Positions 44,438 through 54,100 of a stretch of DNA of 64,000 bases are shown one piece after another. The stretch lies in NCBI GenBank assembly GCA_913060875.1, contig CAJXSL010000001.1:124001-188000 (forward strand), in the 5' to 3' direction. Origin of the DNA: an uncultured Desulfobacteraceae bacterium. Its GTDB lineage: Bacteria; Desulfobacterota; Desulfobacteria; Desulfobacterales; UBA5852. Made by a program: the position numbers and the translations under genes. The notes below the pieces were generated by a model. The model saw nothing but the letters and a program-made list of their open reading frames with translations. It did no database searches and was not told where the DNA came from. Numbering within the stretch: the stretch's first letter is position 1; the number at the start of each line of letters is the position of its first letter.

Positions 44438-45424
44438 ATGATTATCGACGCCCATTGCCATCTGGGTGATATTCTCTACCCCGAGGGTGGTAAACTGATC
44501 GGGAAAAGAGGTGTCCGCAAGGCGGGCGGACTGGACCTGATCAGCATTTCCGAGGCCAGTCTGCACAATGGCGCGGGGGGGATGACCGCGCTGGTGCACA
44601 AAATGCTGGCCAACCTGGTGACCCGGGCGGAGCGCAAGCGCAATGCCGCCGCGACTTACGAAAACATGCGTGCTTCGATGGACGCGAATGGTGTGTCCTA
44701 TGCCGCTTGCATGCCGATACCCCCTTACGTAACTTTTGACGACCTGGCGCGGACTGCGCAGTTTGATGAATCGATCCTGCCTTTCACGGGGGTGGATTTT
44801 GGCAGCGCCAACGATGTGGATGTTTTGCTGCAGCGCGATGTGACCCGTGGTGCCAGGGGGCTCAAGCTGCACCCCATCATTCAGCAAATGCCCCTGGACG
44901 GTCCGGAGGTGATGGGTGTTGTCGAGGCCTTCGCCCCACATGATCTTCCCGTCCTGTTTCACTGCGGCATGTCGTCCTACTACCTTGGGTCGGAGAAAAC
45001 GCATCGTCAGAGGCCTGAACTGGGCCGCATTGAGGACGCCAGGCGTCTGGCCGCTGCCTTCCCAGGGGTTGCCTTTATTGCCGGTCATGCCGGTCTGTTC
45101 GAGGTGCAGAAGACCATGGATTTTTTAGGACCCTTGAAAAATGTGGCCGTGGACATTTCATTCCAGTCGCCAGCCACGATCCGAAAGTTGCTGCAAGTCT
45201 TCGGTCCCGAGCGTGTCCTGTATGCATCGGATTGGCCCTACGGAAATCACCGGCCTGCCATCAAGGCGGTTCGAAAGGCCTGTCGCGGTGATGATCACAT
45301 GGCCCATATGCTGCTGGCTGACAATGCTGCTCGCCTGCTGAATATTCACGATTCTCTGCCCATGGCAACCGGGCGCAAGCGAGCACCTTCGGCCCCAAAG
45401 AGCAAAAGCGGCGGGAGCCTCTAA
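44438..45424 (+). CDS. Amidohydrolase-2 family TIM-barrel protein
   Basis: A 328-residue metal-dependent hydrolase or decarboxylase. Metal ligands are visible: IIDAHCHLGD at the N-terminus (HxH), VLFHCGMSSYY, AFIAGHAG, and Asp in LYASDWPYG. The family includes hydrolases and non-oxidative decarboxylases of aromatic or lactone-like acids; the exact substrate is unknown. GAAAGGAAGG precedes the ATG. Its stop codon lies inside the left end of the family A palindrome that separates it from the convergent aldo/keto reductase gene. Confidence 0.85.
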   Translation: MIIDAHCHLGDILYPEGGKLIGKRGVRKAGGLDLISISEASLHNGAGGMTALVHKMLANLVTRAERKRNAAATYENMRASMDANGVSYAACMPIPPYVTFDDLARTAQFDESILPFTGVDFGSANDVDVLLQRDVTRGARGLKLHPIIQQMPLDGPEVMGVVEAFAPHDLPVLFHCGMSSYYLGSEKTHRQRPELGRIEDARRLAAAFPGVAFIAGHAGLFEVQKTMDFLGPLKNVAVDISFQSPATIRKLLQVFGPERVLYASDWPYGNHRPAIKAVRKACRGDDHMAHMLLADNAARLLNIHDSLPMATGRKRAPSAPKSKSGGSL

Positions 45425-45442
45425 CCCTAATATTTCATGAAA
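45423..45442. repeat. Repeat family A, short palindromic copy between convergent genes
   Basis: AACCCTAATATTTCATGAAATGTTCGGGCT-like palindrome of 20-30 bp filling the 26-bp space between the stop codons of two convergent genes. It is nearly identical to 4305-4334 read on the other strand. Confidence 0.7.
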
Positions 45443-45450
45443 TGTTCGGG

Positions 45451-46239
45451 CTAGAAGAAAGACCGCTGGCGGTGGACATGATCGCCGATGGTGCGCATGC
45501 GTGCCTGTTCGTCATCATCCATCGGTGGGCTGTCCAGGGTTTTCAGGGCGGCGTCCATCTGGGCCATATCCCGCGGGCCGCAGAGGCAGGCATGGATGCC
45601 CGGTTGGGACAGGACGAAGCGGTAGCAATCCGTGCTGGAGGGCGGCTTTTCGCCCGGCGGCATTTTTTTGGGGTTCAGCAGATGCCCCCAGCGTGTCGCC
45701 GTGTAGGAGACGACGCCGGCATCGCCGAGATGGGGAAAGGCCTCGGTGGCCGCCCCCCGGTGGGCGGCATTGTAGCGGATGTGAAACAGATCGAAGTCGC
45801 CGGTTGCGGCCATCCGGGGAAAAAGCGGCCGCTGGTGGCCGCTCATACCGATAAAACGGACCATGCCCCGGCGTTTCATATCGAGCGCCCGGTCGATCAG
45901 CCGTTGCGCAGGCGCCTTGTTATGCCAGCCCAGCAGGAAAACATCGGCATGGTCGATCGCGAGGCTTTTCAGGGCCCGGGCAAGGGAAATCTCCATCAGG
46001 GCGGCCGAGCGGGCATAGCTCTGGACGGCCACCACCAGGTTGTCCCGCTGCCCGCGACCGCAGATGCTGCGGATCGCTTCCCGCATACCGGATTTGCGCG
46101 ACGTCCAGTAGAAATAGTTGCAGCCGCGCTCGAAAGCTTTTTCAAAGGCAGCCGCCGGGGCGCCGTAGCCGGCACCGAGGCCCAGCCGACCGACGGAAAG
46201 ACCGGTGCGGCCAAGTGTCCGGGGTTCGGTAAACGTCAT
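45451..46239 (-). CDS. Aldo/keto reductase-like protein with degenerate active site
   Basis: A 262-residue protein with an AKR N-terminus (RTLGRTGLSVGRLGLGAGYG) and barrel pattern. The usual catalytic positions look altered: the FDTAxxYG motif reads YFYWTSRKSG, and the strand that normally carries the catalytic Lys (ATK) reads VAVQS. The HADVFLLGWHNKAP segment with its His is kept. It may have a different chemistry or be a non-enzymatic relative. ATG 46239 follows GGGGGAAAGGA. The frame is open further upstream, over the divergent hydrolase gene, but this is not used. Confidence 0.75.
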   Translation of the reverse strand: MTFTEPRTLGRTGLSVGRLGLGAGYGAPAAAFEKAFERGCNYFYWTSRKSGMREAIRSICGRGQRDNLVVAVQSYARSAALMEISLARALKSLAIDHADVFLLGWHNKAPAQRLIDRALDMKRRGMVRFIGMSGHQRPLFPRMAATGDFDLFHIRYNAAHRGAATEAFPHLGDAGVVSYTATRWGHLLNPKKMPPGEKPPSSTDCYRFVLSQPGIHACLCGPRDMAQMDAALKTLDSPPMDDDEQARMRTIGDHVHRQRSFF

Positions 46240-46350
46240 GTCCTTTCCCCCTTTTTTCGTATTGACTTTAAAATTGATCCGAATGGCGGTAAGAGATGGT
46301 TCGGTTTGCGTTGCAGACCCAACGTCCCCATCCCGAGCACAGAGGTAATG

Positions 46351-47322
46351 ATGGTTCAGGAAATAGCGCAGGATTTGTACCGAATCAAGGTGCCGCTGCC
46401 CGAAACCCCGTTGAAGTATCTCAATGCCTATGCCGTGCGATCCCCGGAGCGAAGCCTGGTGATCGACACCGGTTTGAATCACGACACTTGCTTCGAGGCC
46501 CTGACGGGTGGGCTCAAGGAGCTCGGGATCGACCCGGCCCGGGCTGACTATTTCATCACCCATTTGCATTCGGATCATTTCGGGCTCATCACCCGGCTGG
46601 CCACCGCCGACACGCGCGTCTTCTTCAACCGGCCGGATGCCGAAATCATCGAGAACTGGCAGGGGTTCGGCCCCATGCTGGCCTATGTTGAAAAAAACGG
46701 GTTCCCGGTCGAGCGGTTGAAGGCGGTTCTGAAGGCCCATCCGGGCAGCAAATTCGGCACGGACTGGGTGCCGCCCCTGCAGATGCTGGGGGAAGGGGAT
46801 GAGATCCGGTGCGGGGACTACACGTTCCAGTGCATCGAGACCCCGGGCCACACCCTGGGCCATACCTGTCTCTATGAACCCGCCCGTCAGCTATTCATCG
46901 CCGGCGACCACATCCTGGCCGGTATTACCCCGAACATCCAGTGCCTGGCGGAAGGGCGCAATCCCCTGAAGCAATATCTCGCGAGCCTGGAAAAAATTCG
47001 TCCCTATGATGTCGATCTCGTGCTGCCCGGGCACCGGCGGCTGTTTTCCGATTTCAGGGGGCGCATCCAGGAGTTGATCAGCCACCATAAGGAGCGTCTG
47101 GACGAGGTGCTGGCGATTCTCGAAGACGGCCCGCAGACGGGTTATGATGTGGCCGCACGCATGTCCTGGGATATTGTCGCCTCCGATTGGGACCATTTCC
47201 CGGTGGCCCAGCAATGGTTCGCCACCGGTGAAGCCCTGGCTCACCTGCGTTATCTGGAAGCGGCGGGCCGGATCCAACGCCAGAACCTCCAGGACGTTGT
47301 CCGTTTCTACCGCGACAACTGA
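46351..47322 (+). CDS. Metallo-beta-lactamase-fold hydrolase (LACTB2-like)
   Basis: A 323-residue MBL-fold protein. The metal motif is FITHLHSDHFG, with later His in ETPGHTLGHT and GDHILAG and PGHRR near the end of the fold. The C-terminal 70 residues (YDVAARMSWDIVASDW...AHLRYLEAAGRIQR) form a winged-helix-like tail as in LACTB2-type hydrolases. Substrates in this group range from thioesters to nucleic acid. The AGAGG ribosome site favours ATG 46351 over 46348. It is divergent from the aldo/keto reductase gene. Confidence 0.87.
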   Translation: MVQEIAQDLYRIKVPLPETPLKYLNAYAVRSPERSLVIDTGLNHDTCFEALTGGLKELGIDPARADYFITHLHSDHFGLITRLATADTRVFFNRPDAEIIENWQGFGPMLAYVEKNGFPVERLKAVLKAHPGSKFGTDWVPPLQMLGEGDEIRCGDYTFQCIETPGHTLGHTCLYEPARQLFIAGDHILAGITPNIQCLAEGRNPLKQYLASLEKIRPYDVDLVLPGHRRLFSDFRGRIQELISHHKERLDEVLAILEDGPQTGYDVAARMSWDIVASDWDHFPVAQQWFATGEALAHLRYLEAAGRIQRQNLQDVVRFYRDN

Positions 47323-47354
47323 TTCAACTTCGCGCTATCGTCGCGACTGCCCCT

Positions 47355-47517
47355 AACCTGGATATTTCACGCGCCCGCAGGGTGAAATATTTTCTGCGTT
47401 TCTGGAAATCGGCGCAGGTCACAAACCGTCACCGGCAAATCGCGCCTCGAACAGTGTTCGATACCACCGATATATTTACATGAAATTTATTTCGCAGAAA
47501 GATGAAATATTGGGGCC
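47355..47517 (+). repeat. Repeat family A, medium copy (about 163 bp)
   Basis: Starts AACCTGGATATTTCACGCGC and ends GATGAAATATTGGGGCC. The inner TTTCAC...GTGAAA inverted pair (about 47364-47398) and GGAAATCGGCGCAGGTCACA match the copy at 41417. It sits between the MBL hydrolase and the second TetR gene. Confidence 0.7.
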
Positions 47518-47537
47518 GAGATCATTTGATTTAGCAC

Positions 47538-47578
47538 TTGACTTTTTAAAGGTAACGGCGTTACGGTAATAGCGTTAC
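47538..47578 (+). promoter_or_regulatory. Promoter and tandem TetR operator of the glycyl-radical locus
   Basis: TTGACT (47538-47543) is a likely -35. Two palindromes follow at a 14-bp period: GTAACGGCGTTAC (47552-47564, perfect) and GTAATAGCGTTAC (47566-47578, two mismatches). They cover the expected -10 region and the transcription start, 22 bp before the TetR start codon. This is a typical two-site TetR operator. Confidence 0.6.
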
Positions 47579-47599
47579 TTTAAATAGGGGATGAATGTC

Positions 47600-48250
47600 A
47601 TGCCAAAACCCCAGCGCAGCCCCCAGGAAATCGAGGCCGTTCGCGAAGACATCCTGCACCATGCCCTGGATATGATCGCCACGGACGGGTTCCAGACCTT
47701 CAGCATGCGCAAACTGGCCGCCCGCCTGGGGATTGCCGCCAAGACCATCTACAACTACTACCGCAACCAGGACGAACTGTACCTCTGCATCCTGATCAAG
47801 GGATTTGAACAGCTCTATAGCGTTTTTGCGAAGGCGGTTCGAACTTCTTCCGACCCCATGACCCAACTGGAGGCCGCCATCGAGGCCTATGTGGATTTTG
47901 GTCTTGATAATGCCAATATCTACAACCTGATGTTCACCTGGCACGTGCCCAAATACAACGACTACGTCGGCACCCCCATGGAAAAAGCAGCCTATCGCGA
48001 ACTGGAAGTCGCCCTCCGGTGTGCCGATCTGTTTCTGGATGTCCTTGCGGCCTGCCTGGGAAAAGGGCGGGAAGAGATCGAAGACGTGTTGCGTTTTGAA
48101 ATGATCGCCGTCTGGTCGCAGATGCATGGCTATATCGCCGGGGTCAACAACACCCTGCTGGACTATATGCACGCAAAACCGATGGACCTGAAGCGCCGCC
48201 TCGTGGAACGGCTGGTCGCGAATACACGACAGGCCCTCAAGGTTCTATGA
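47600..48250 (+). CDS. TetR-family transcriptional regulator of the glycyl-radical locus
   Basis: A 216-residue regulator. HTH: REDILHHALDMIATDG...FSMRKLAARLGIAAKTIYNYYRNQDELY. The C-terminal domain is helical and probably binds a small ligand. ATG 47600 is better spaced from GGGGAT than ATG 47591. It begins the plus-strand set that continues with the activase, two reductases and the glycyl-radical enzyme, so it probably controls all of them through the tandem palindromes just upstream. Confidence 0.92.
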   Translation: MPKPQRSPQEIEAVREDILHHALDMIATDGFQTFSMRKLAARLGIAAKTIYNYYRNQDELYLCILIKGFEQLYSVFAKAVRTSSDPMTQLEAAIEAYVDFGLDNANIYNLMFTWHVPKYNDYVGTPMEKAAYRELEVALRCADLFLDVLAACLGKGREEIEDVLRFEMIAVWSQMHGYIAGVNNTLLDYMHAKPMDLKRRLVERLVANTRQALKVL

Positions 48251-48305
48251 GGAACAGGCGGCAGGTGACTGGCGGTTTTAAGGATTTGGCATTACCATTT
48301 AACCC

Positions 48306-48344
48306 GTGTTCGTCCAGAGATGCCATTTAGGGATGGACACGAAC
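48306..48344. repeat. Repeat family C copy inside an inverted repeat
   Basis: AGATGCCATTTAGGGATGGACACGA (48318-48342) matches 31800-31824. It is flanked by GTGTTCGTCCA (48306-48316) and TGGACACGAAC (48334-48344), which form an imperfect stem. It lies between the TetR and activase genes and could attenuate or end transcription. Confidence 0.5.
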
Positions 48345-48360
48345 TAAAAAGGGTTTCGCT

Positions 48361-49320
48361 ATGACGGCCCCCCCTCCCCATGGCGAGCGGAACGCTTCGG
48401 AAGAAGCCGCCCCCCTGATTCTGGATGTCAAAGGCAATTCACTGGATGACGGGCCGGGTATTCGTTCGGTGGTGTTTTTCAAGGGTTGCCCGCTGACCTG
48501 CGTCTGGTGCCACAATCCCGAGAGTAAAAAAGCGGCCGCGGAACTGGCATACGATGCGGGCGCCTGCACGGGATGTGAAACCTGCCTGACGGCATGCGAA
48601 AAAGGGGCCCTTGACCGCAATCTTCCGGGATATGTCGACCGACAAGCCTGCGATCGGTGTTTTGCCTGCGCGGCGGTTTGCCCTTCGGGCGCCCTGGAGC
48701 GGGTGGGGCTGGAAAGGTCGGTCGATGAGATTACGGCGAGCATCCTCAAAGACAAACCGTTTTTCGACACCTCCGGCGGCGGGGTGACCTTTTCGGGGGG
48801 TGAGCCGACCCTGTTTCCGTCTTTTCTTGGGCGTCTGGCCGAATCGATCAAGAGGGCCGGGGTACATACCCTGTTGGAAACCTGCGGATTTTTCGACGGG
48901 GAGCGCTTTGCCGCGCTTGTCCTGCCCCACCTGGATACCATCTACTTCGATCTGAAATTGTTCGACCGGGCCGCCCACCGACGATTTTGTGGCCTGCCCA
49001 ACGATGTCCTTATTGATAATTTTCTTACCCTGGCCGACCTTGCGCACCGGGGCGCTATTGAACTCCTGCCCCGAATCCCCCTGGTCCCCGAAATTACGGC
49101 CACCGAAGCCAATATAGCGGCCTGGGCGGAATTTCTAGCGCGCCATCACTGGGGCGAAGTGAAGTTGCTGGCCTACAATCCGCTTTGGCCTGAAAAGGTT
49201 GCCAAAATAGGAGAGGACAATTCTCTTGCCGGCCAGGACGGCATGCAGACCTGGATGCCTGCGGAGGAGGTTGCCCGACTGGAAGACGTTTTCCACCGGG
49301 CCGGGATTGCAACCCTTTAA
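48361..49320 (+). CDS. Glycyl-radical enzyme activase (radical SAM)
   Basis: A 319-residue radical SAM protein. The SAM-cluster Cys motif is CPLTCVWC (C-x3-C-x2-C) after GIRSVVFFKG. Between this and the rest of the barrel lies a ferredoxin-like insert with two 4Fe-4S motifs (CTGCETCLTAC; CDRCFACAAVC), typical of activases for dehydratase/lyase-type glycyl-radical enzymes rather than PflA of pyruvate formate-lyase. SGGGVTFSGGEPTL binds SAM. It makes the glycyl radical on the large enzyme encoded 1.8 kb downstream. The ribosome site is weak. Confidence 0.94.
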   Translation: MTAPPPHGERNASEEAAPLILDVKGNSLDDGPGIRSVVFFKGCPLTCVWCHNPESKKAAAELAYDAGACTGCETCLTACEKGALDRNLPGYVDRQACDRCFACAAVCPSGALERVGLERSVDEITASILKDKPFFDTSGGGVTFSGGEPTLFPSFLGRLAESIKRAGVHTLLETCGFFDGERFAALVLPHLDTIYFDLKLFDRAAHRRFCGLPNDVLIDNFLTLADLAHRGAIELLPRIPLVPEITATEANIAAWAEFLARHHWGEVKLLAYNPLWPEKVAKIGEDNSLAGQDGMQTWMPAEEVARLEDVFHRAGIATL

Positions 49321-49344
49321 CCCTATCTGAAACGGGAGGTTTCC

Positions 49345-50349
49345 ATGAAAGCGGTTGTCACCGGGGCCACGGGATTCATCGGGTCCGTGCTTTGCCGGGA
49401 TCTCCACGACCGCGGCTGGAACATCCGTGCCCTGGTATTGCCGGGCGAAGACTACGGTCACATCGCTCCCCAGATCACCGAGGCCGTCAGCGGCAATATC
49501 ATGCGGCCGGATAGCTTGGCGGATTTTGCCGAGGGTGCGGATGTGGTTTTCCACCTGGCGGCGCGCGTTCTCGACTATGGATCGAGGAAACAATTCTACG
49601 ACCCCATTTTAGGCGGCACCCGCAATGTGCTGGCGGCCTGCGCCGGCAAGGCCATACGGTTTGTCCAGGTAAGTTCCATGGCGGCCTGCGGGCTGGGCCG
49701 TCATCTCAAGGGGCAGACCGAAAACGATCCCTGCTGCAAGTCGGGTGTGCCCTATAACGATGCCAAGCTCGATGCCGAGGCGGAAGTCCGGCGATATCAT
49801 GACCGTTTCGAACAGGGCACCACGATCGTCCGTCCGGCCAATGTGGTGGGGCCCCGAAGCGCATGGGTGGACGAGGTCTGTCGCCAACTCTGGAAAGTGA
49901 CAGGGCTGCCATTGATCGACGGCGGCCGTCACAGCGCCAGCCTGGTTTACGTCGACAACCTGGTGGACGGTATCATTCGGGCCGGAACCTGTGCGGAGGC
50001 GTCCGGTCAGATTTACCATTTGAGGGACGACTGGCAAGTGACCTGGGAGCGCTATCTGAACGATATTGCGGCCCTGGTTGGGAAGAAGCCCCGGGGGCAG
50101 GTACCTTTTCGCGTGGCTTGGCATGTGGGCGGGATGGTGGAACGCCTGTGCATACCCCTGGGCCTCCGGCCGCCGCTGACCCGCCTGGCGGCCGGTGTAA
50201 TGGGACGTGACAACGACGTCTGCAACACCAAGGCGAAAGCCGAACTGGGATGGAAGACGCGGGTCACATACGAGACCGGTATGGCTTGCATTGCCAGCCA
50301 TGTCACAAATACGATTCTGCCGGAACTGGTTGGGGAGACATCACCATGA
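49345..50349 (+). CDS. NAD-dependent epimerase/dehydratase-like (extended SDR)
   Basis: A 334-residue extended short-chain dehydrogenase. VTGATGFIGSVLCRDL is the NAD-binding glycine motif. The usual YxxxK is visible as YNDAKLDAE, and RPANVVGPRS is the downstream motif. The family includes sugar-nucleotide epimerases and 3-beta-hydroxysteroid dehydrogenases; the latter is the better match in style. ATG follows AACGGGAGG. It overlaps the next SDR by 4 bp. Confidence 0.88.
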   Translation: MKAVVTGATGFIGSVLCRDLHDRGWNIRALVLPGEDYGHIAPQITEAVSGNIMRPDSLADFAEGADVVFHLAARVLDYGSRKQFYDPILGGTRNVLAACAGKAIRFVQVSSMAACGLGRHLKGQTENDPCCKSGVPYNDAKLDAEAEVRRYHDRFEQGTTIVRPANVVGPRSAWVDEVCRQLWKVTGLPLIDGGRHSASLVYVDNLVDGIIRAGTCAEASGQIYHLRDDWQVTWERYLNDIAALVGKKPRGQVPFRVAWHVGGMVERLCIPLGLRPPLTRLAAGVMGRDNDVCNTKAKAELGWKTRVTYETGMACIASHVTNTILPELVGETSP

Positions 50350-51122
50350 CGTTTGATCTTAAGGGAAAGGCCGTCGTCTTGACCGGCGGCAGCCGCGGGA
50401 TCGGGCGCAGTACCGCCTTGGCACTGGCCCGCGAAGGGGCCCGTCTGGCCGTGATGGCACGCAGCGAAGGCGGGTTGGCGAAAACTGTCCGTGCTGTGGC
50501 GCGCGAGGGGGGGCAGGCCGCACCGATGGCCTGCGACATCACCGACGATGCATCCGTTCACAACGCCGTCGACCGGGCGGCGCAGGTCCTGGGCGGTATC
50601 GACGTTTTTTTGAACGTCGCCGGCATTACCCTGCAGAAACCATTGCTGGAGGCGGAACCGGAAGACTTTATGCCGGTGATGAACACGAATCTTCTGGGGG
50701 CCGTGCGCTGCACCCGATGTGCCATACCCTACCTGCGCGATCGCCGGGGGGTGGTGGTGAACGTGGCCAGCATTATCGTCAGCAATCCCTTTCCGCACAT
50801 GGGGGTCTATGCCTGTTCCAAATGGGCCCTGGCGGCCTATAGTCACACCCTGCGCCAGGAGCTTCATGGCACGGGCGTTCGCGTGCTGACCGTCTATCCT
50901 TCTATCGTGCGCACCGACATGCTGGAAGAAGAACCCGTACTGGCCCGCGCACCGTCCCAATCGCCGGATGCCTGCGCCCGGGCCATTGTGAAAGCGATAA
51001 AAAGGGGGAAGCAGGAGGCCGGAACGGCCTGGCTGCCGAAAATTTCCGGAGCACTGTTCAAACTGTACCCGCCCTGGGGCGACCGGATCAACCGGTTGTT
51101 TTTGCCCCGAGGCTACAAATGA
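50346..51122 (+). CDS. Short-chain dehydrogenase/reductase
   Basis: A 258-residue classical SDR: TGGSRGIGRSTALALAREG for NAD(P), NVAG, a catalytic Ser in VNVASIIVSN, and YxxxK in YACSKWALAAYS. The C-terminal tail (FKLYPPWGDRINRLFLPRG) is longer and more hydrophobic than usual. It overlaps the preceding gene by 4 bp and is 24 bp from the glycyl-radical enzyme gene, so all are on one transcript. A keto-reductase or alcohol oxidation step in the same pathway is likely. Confidence 0.93.
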   Translation: MTFDLKGKAVVLTGGSRGIGRSTALALAREGARLAVMARSEGGLAKTVRAVAREGGQAAPMACDITDDASVHNAVDRAAQVLGGIDVFLNVAGITLQKPLLEAEPEDFMPVMNTNLLGAVRCTRCAIPYLRDRRGVVVNVASIIVSNPFPHMGVYACSKWALAAYSHTLRQELHGTGVRVLTVYPSIVRTDMLEEEPVLARAPSQSPDACARAIVKAIKRGKQEAGTAWLPKISGALFKLYPPWGDRINRLFLPRGYK

Positions 51123-51146
51123 AGACTACAGGATAAAAGGGGAGGT

Positions 51147-54100
51147 ATGGCCATGGTGTTTTTTCAGACGACACCGGCGGGCGAGGCGTCTTCGGATCGG
51201 GCGCACGGCAAATCGGCCATCCAATGGGTGGTCAAACTGCTGCTGCGGCTCATGGCGGCCAGCTTCAATTACCGGCCGACCCTCCGCAAAAATTTGAAAA
51301 GCGATCAGGGCTGGATCAACTTTACGGTCGGAATTTGCACCCGGTCACGATCGGTGGAGGCGGCCATTCAATTCAAGCAGGGACGCCTATCGGTATTGCA
51401 CACCATTCCGACCGATGCGGAAATCGTCCTGGTGTTCAAATCGGATGCGGCCGTGCGCAAATTCCTGACCGCCACGCCCACCGAGCAGGTCCACATGATT
51501 CTGCAAAATGATTTCTATACGGTCGGTAACGCATCCTATCTGAACCTGTTCGTCTACTGCCTTTCGCTTCTTTTGAACAAAAAACAGATCCGGATGATGC
51601 AGAAGGAGCGCCGGCAGGATCGCAAAAAACTGGCCCGGGCCGCGCCGGAAGCAAAACCCCACCTCTCCGAGGAACTGCAGGCCCGCCGTGAAACCCGCCT
51701 GACCGGCGCCAGGGTCGATCCCGGGGTTCTTTTTTTGGAAGATCCCTATCTGTCCGCGTACGGTCTTGAAAATTTTCCCCGTGTCGCCGCCTTCCTGGAC
51801 GCGCATTTCGAAACCCGGGCGGAAGTCTGCCCGGAACTGCCGAAACTGGTGACGGACTGGCACAAAATCCATGGCTATGAAACGGATGCCGAGGGCCGGC
51901 CGTGGCATCCGGTCCTGCGCAAAGCCCATTGCTACAAGCACACCATGGAAAACCGCCATCCCATCATCCACGCCAATGATTTGATTGCCGGAACCACCAC
52001 CACCAAAGATATCGGCGTGGTGGTCTACCCGGAAGGGCATGGCACCATGATCTGGGGGGAACTGCTGACCGTACCCCACCGATCCCTGAATCCTTATGAT
52101 GTCGCTGCGGAAACCCGGCAGTTGCTTCATCACGAGGTATTCCCCTACTGGGCCAACCGCAATTTCAAGGAATGGGTCCGCCGGAAATACGACAACCCCC
52201 TGGGCCAGCAAATCGACGAACGCTGGGCCGTTTACTTCAATTGGAAGTCGGTCACCATATCCCACACCATCCCGGACTTCCCGAAGATATTGCGGCTTGG
52301 TGCCAAGGGGATCATCGCGGAGATCGAGGCTGAACTGACGGCCGATGTCGATGACCCTGACAAAACCGCCACCCGCCGGGCCATGATCCTGTGTCTGGAG
52401 GGCCTGATGGCCTATGCCGCCAACCTGGCCCGCCAGGCGGCGGCCGAGGCGCTGGAAACGGAAGACCCTGTGCGTCGAGAGGAGCTCGAACACCTGGCCC
52501 GGGTCTGTGAACAAGTGGTGGCCAGACCGGCCCGCACCCTGGATGAAGCGGTCAATGCCGTCTGGATCACCTGGGTCGGATTGCACATGGAAAGCACCAA
52601 TGCTGGGCTGTCCCTGGGGCGCCTGGACCAGTGGCTGCAACCTTATTTCGAGGCGGACATGGCGTGCCTGGACGGCCTGGAAGACCGGGAGGCCTACGTT
52701 AAACATGCGATCGAACTGATCGGCTGTTTCATGATGCGCTGTACCGACCACCTGCCCCTGACACCTGACTTTGCCAACTATTACTTCGGCGGCAGCTCGT
52801 CGGACCAGGCCATCACTCTCGGTGGTGTCACCCCGGAAGGAGAAGACGCGGTCAATGACATGACCTACATCTTTCTCAAGGTGACCGAGATGCTCAGCAT
52901 CCGGGACCCCAATGTCAACGCACGCTGCCACCTGGGCAAGAACAGCGACACCTACCTCAAACGTCTCTGCGAAGTCAATTTGACCACTGCGGCCACACCC
53001 TCCATGCACAACGACGAGACCATTTGGGCGTCGCTGGCCGAGTTCGACTACGCCACGGAGGATCTACGCAACTGGTCGGCCACCGGCTGTGTCGAGCCGA
53101 CGTTGTCGGGCAAGCACATGGGGCACACCAACTTTCAGATGATCAGCCTGGTGGCGGCCCTGGAGATGGCCCTGAACGATGGACGGCACCCGCTGATGGA
53201 CTGGAAGATCGGTCCGGACACCGGGCGTGTAGAGGACAGCACCTTTCAAACCTTTGATCAGTTCTTCGATGCTTTCGAAAAACAAATGGGGTTTCTCATC
53301 AAGCAGTCCATCGCCTATAACGAGATGCTGGCCCGGGCCCATCAGGAGATTCGCCCCACTCCCATGCTTTCCACCCTGATTGATGATTGCATCCGGGACG
53401 GTCAAGATGTCACCCGCGGCGGGGCCCGGTATAACAGTTCCGGGGCGGCCTGCATCGGTCTGGCGGATGTCACCGATTCACTTCTGGTGGTCAAGAAACT
53501 GGTATTCGAGGAAGGCAAGGTGTCTTTCGCCGATCTGAAACAGGCCATCGATACCAACTTTGAAAACGATCCCGCTTTGCACGCCATGATTACCCGCAAG
53601 ATTCCTTTTTTCGGATCTGGCCGTACCGAGGCGGTAGCCATGGCCAACCGGGTCACCCGCTTCGTGCATGACAGCTATGGCCGACACCCCCATTACCGCG
53701 GCGGTCGTTATACGGCTGGCTTTTGGTCCATGTCCAACCACGTGGCCTATGGCACGTTGAGTGGCGCCCTGCCGTCCGGACGTCTCAAAGGCAAGCCGTT
53801 TACGCCGGGGTTGACGCCCCAGCCGGCCGCATCCAACAATTTACTGGACAATCTAAGAGACGTGGCCGCTCTGGACCCAGGCAACATGAACAACAACATT
53901 GCCTTTAATGTAAAGGTGGTCCCCGGGGCGGGCGAACCACGGGATAAAACCGTGAACACCATGTTTTCCTATGTCAAAACCTATTTTCAACTGGGGGGCA
54001 TGCAGATGCAGATGAATGTCGTTACCTCGGCCATGCTGCGCGATGCCATGGCCCACCCGGAGAACTACCGCAATCTGCTGGTGCGCATCTCGGGCTACAA

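Noticed and set aside
45442-46350. N-terminal extension of about 300 codons to the metallo-beta-lactamase hydrolase
   Set aside because: It runs through the aldo/keto reductase gene in antisense; the hydrolase starts properly at 46351 with a ribosome site.
51387-53009. 540-codon open frame on the minus strand inside the glycyl-radical enzyme gene
   Set aside because: Opposite-strand shadow of a clearly conserved coding sequence; no ribosome site or recognisable domain.
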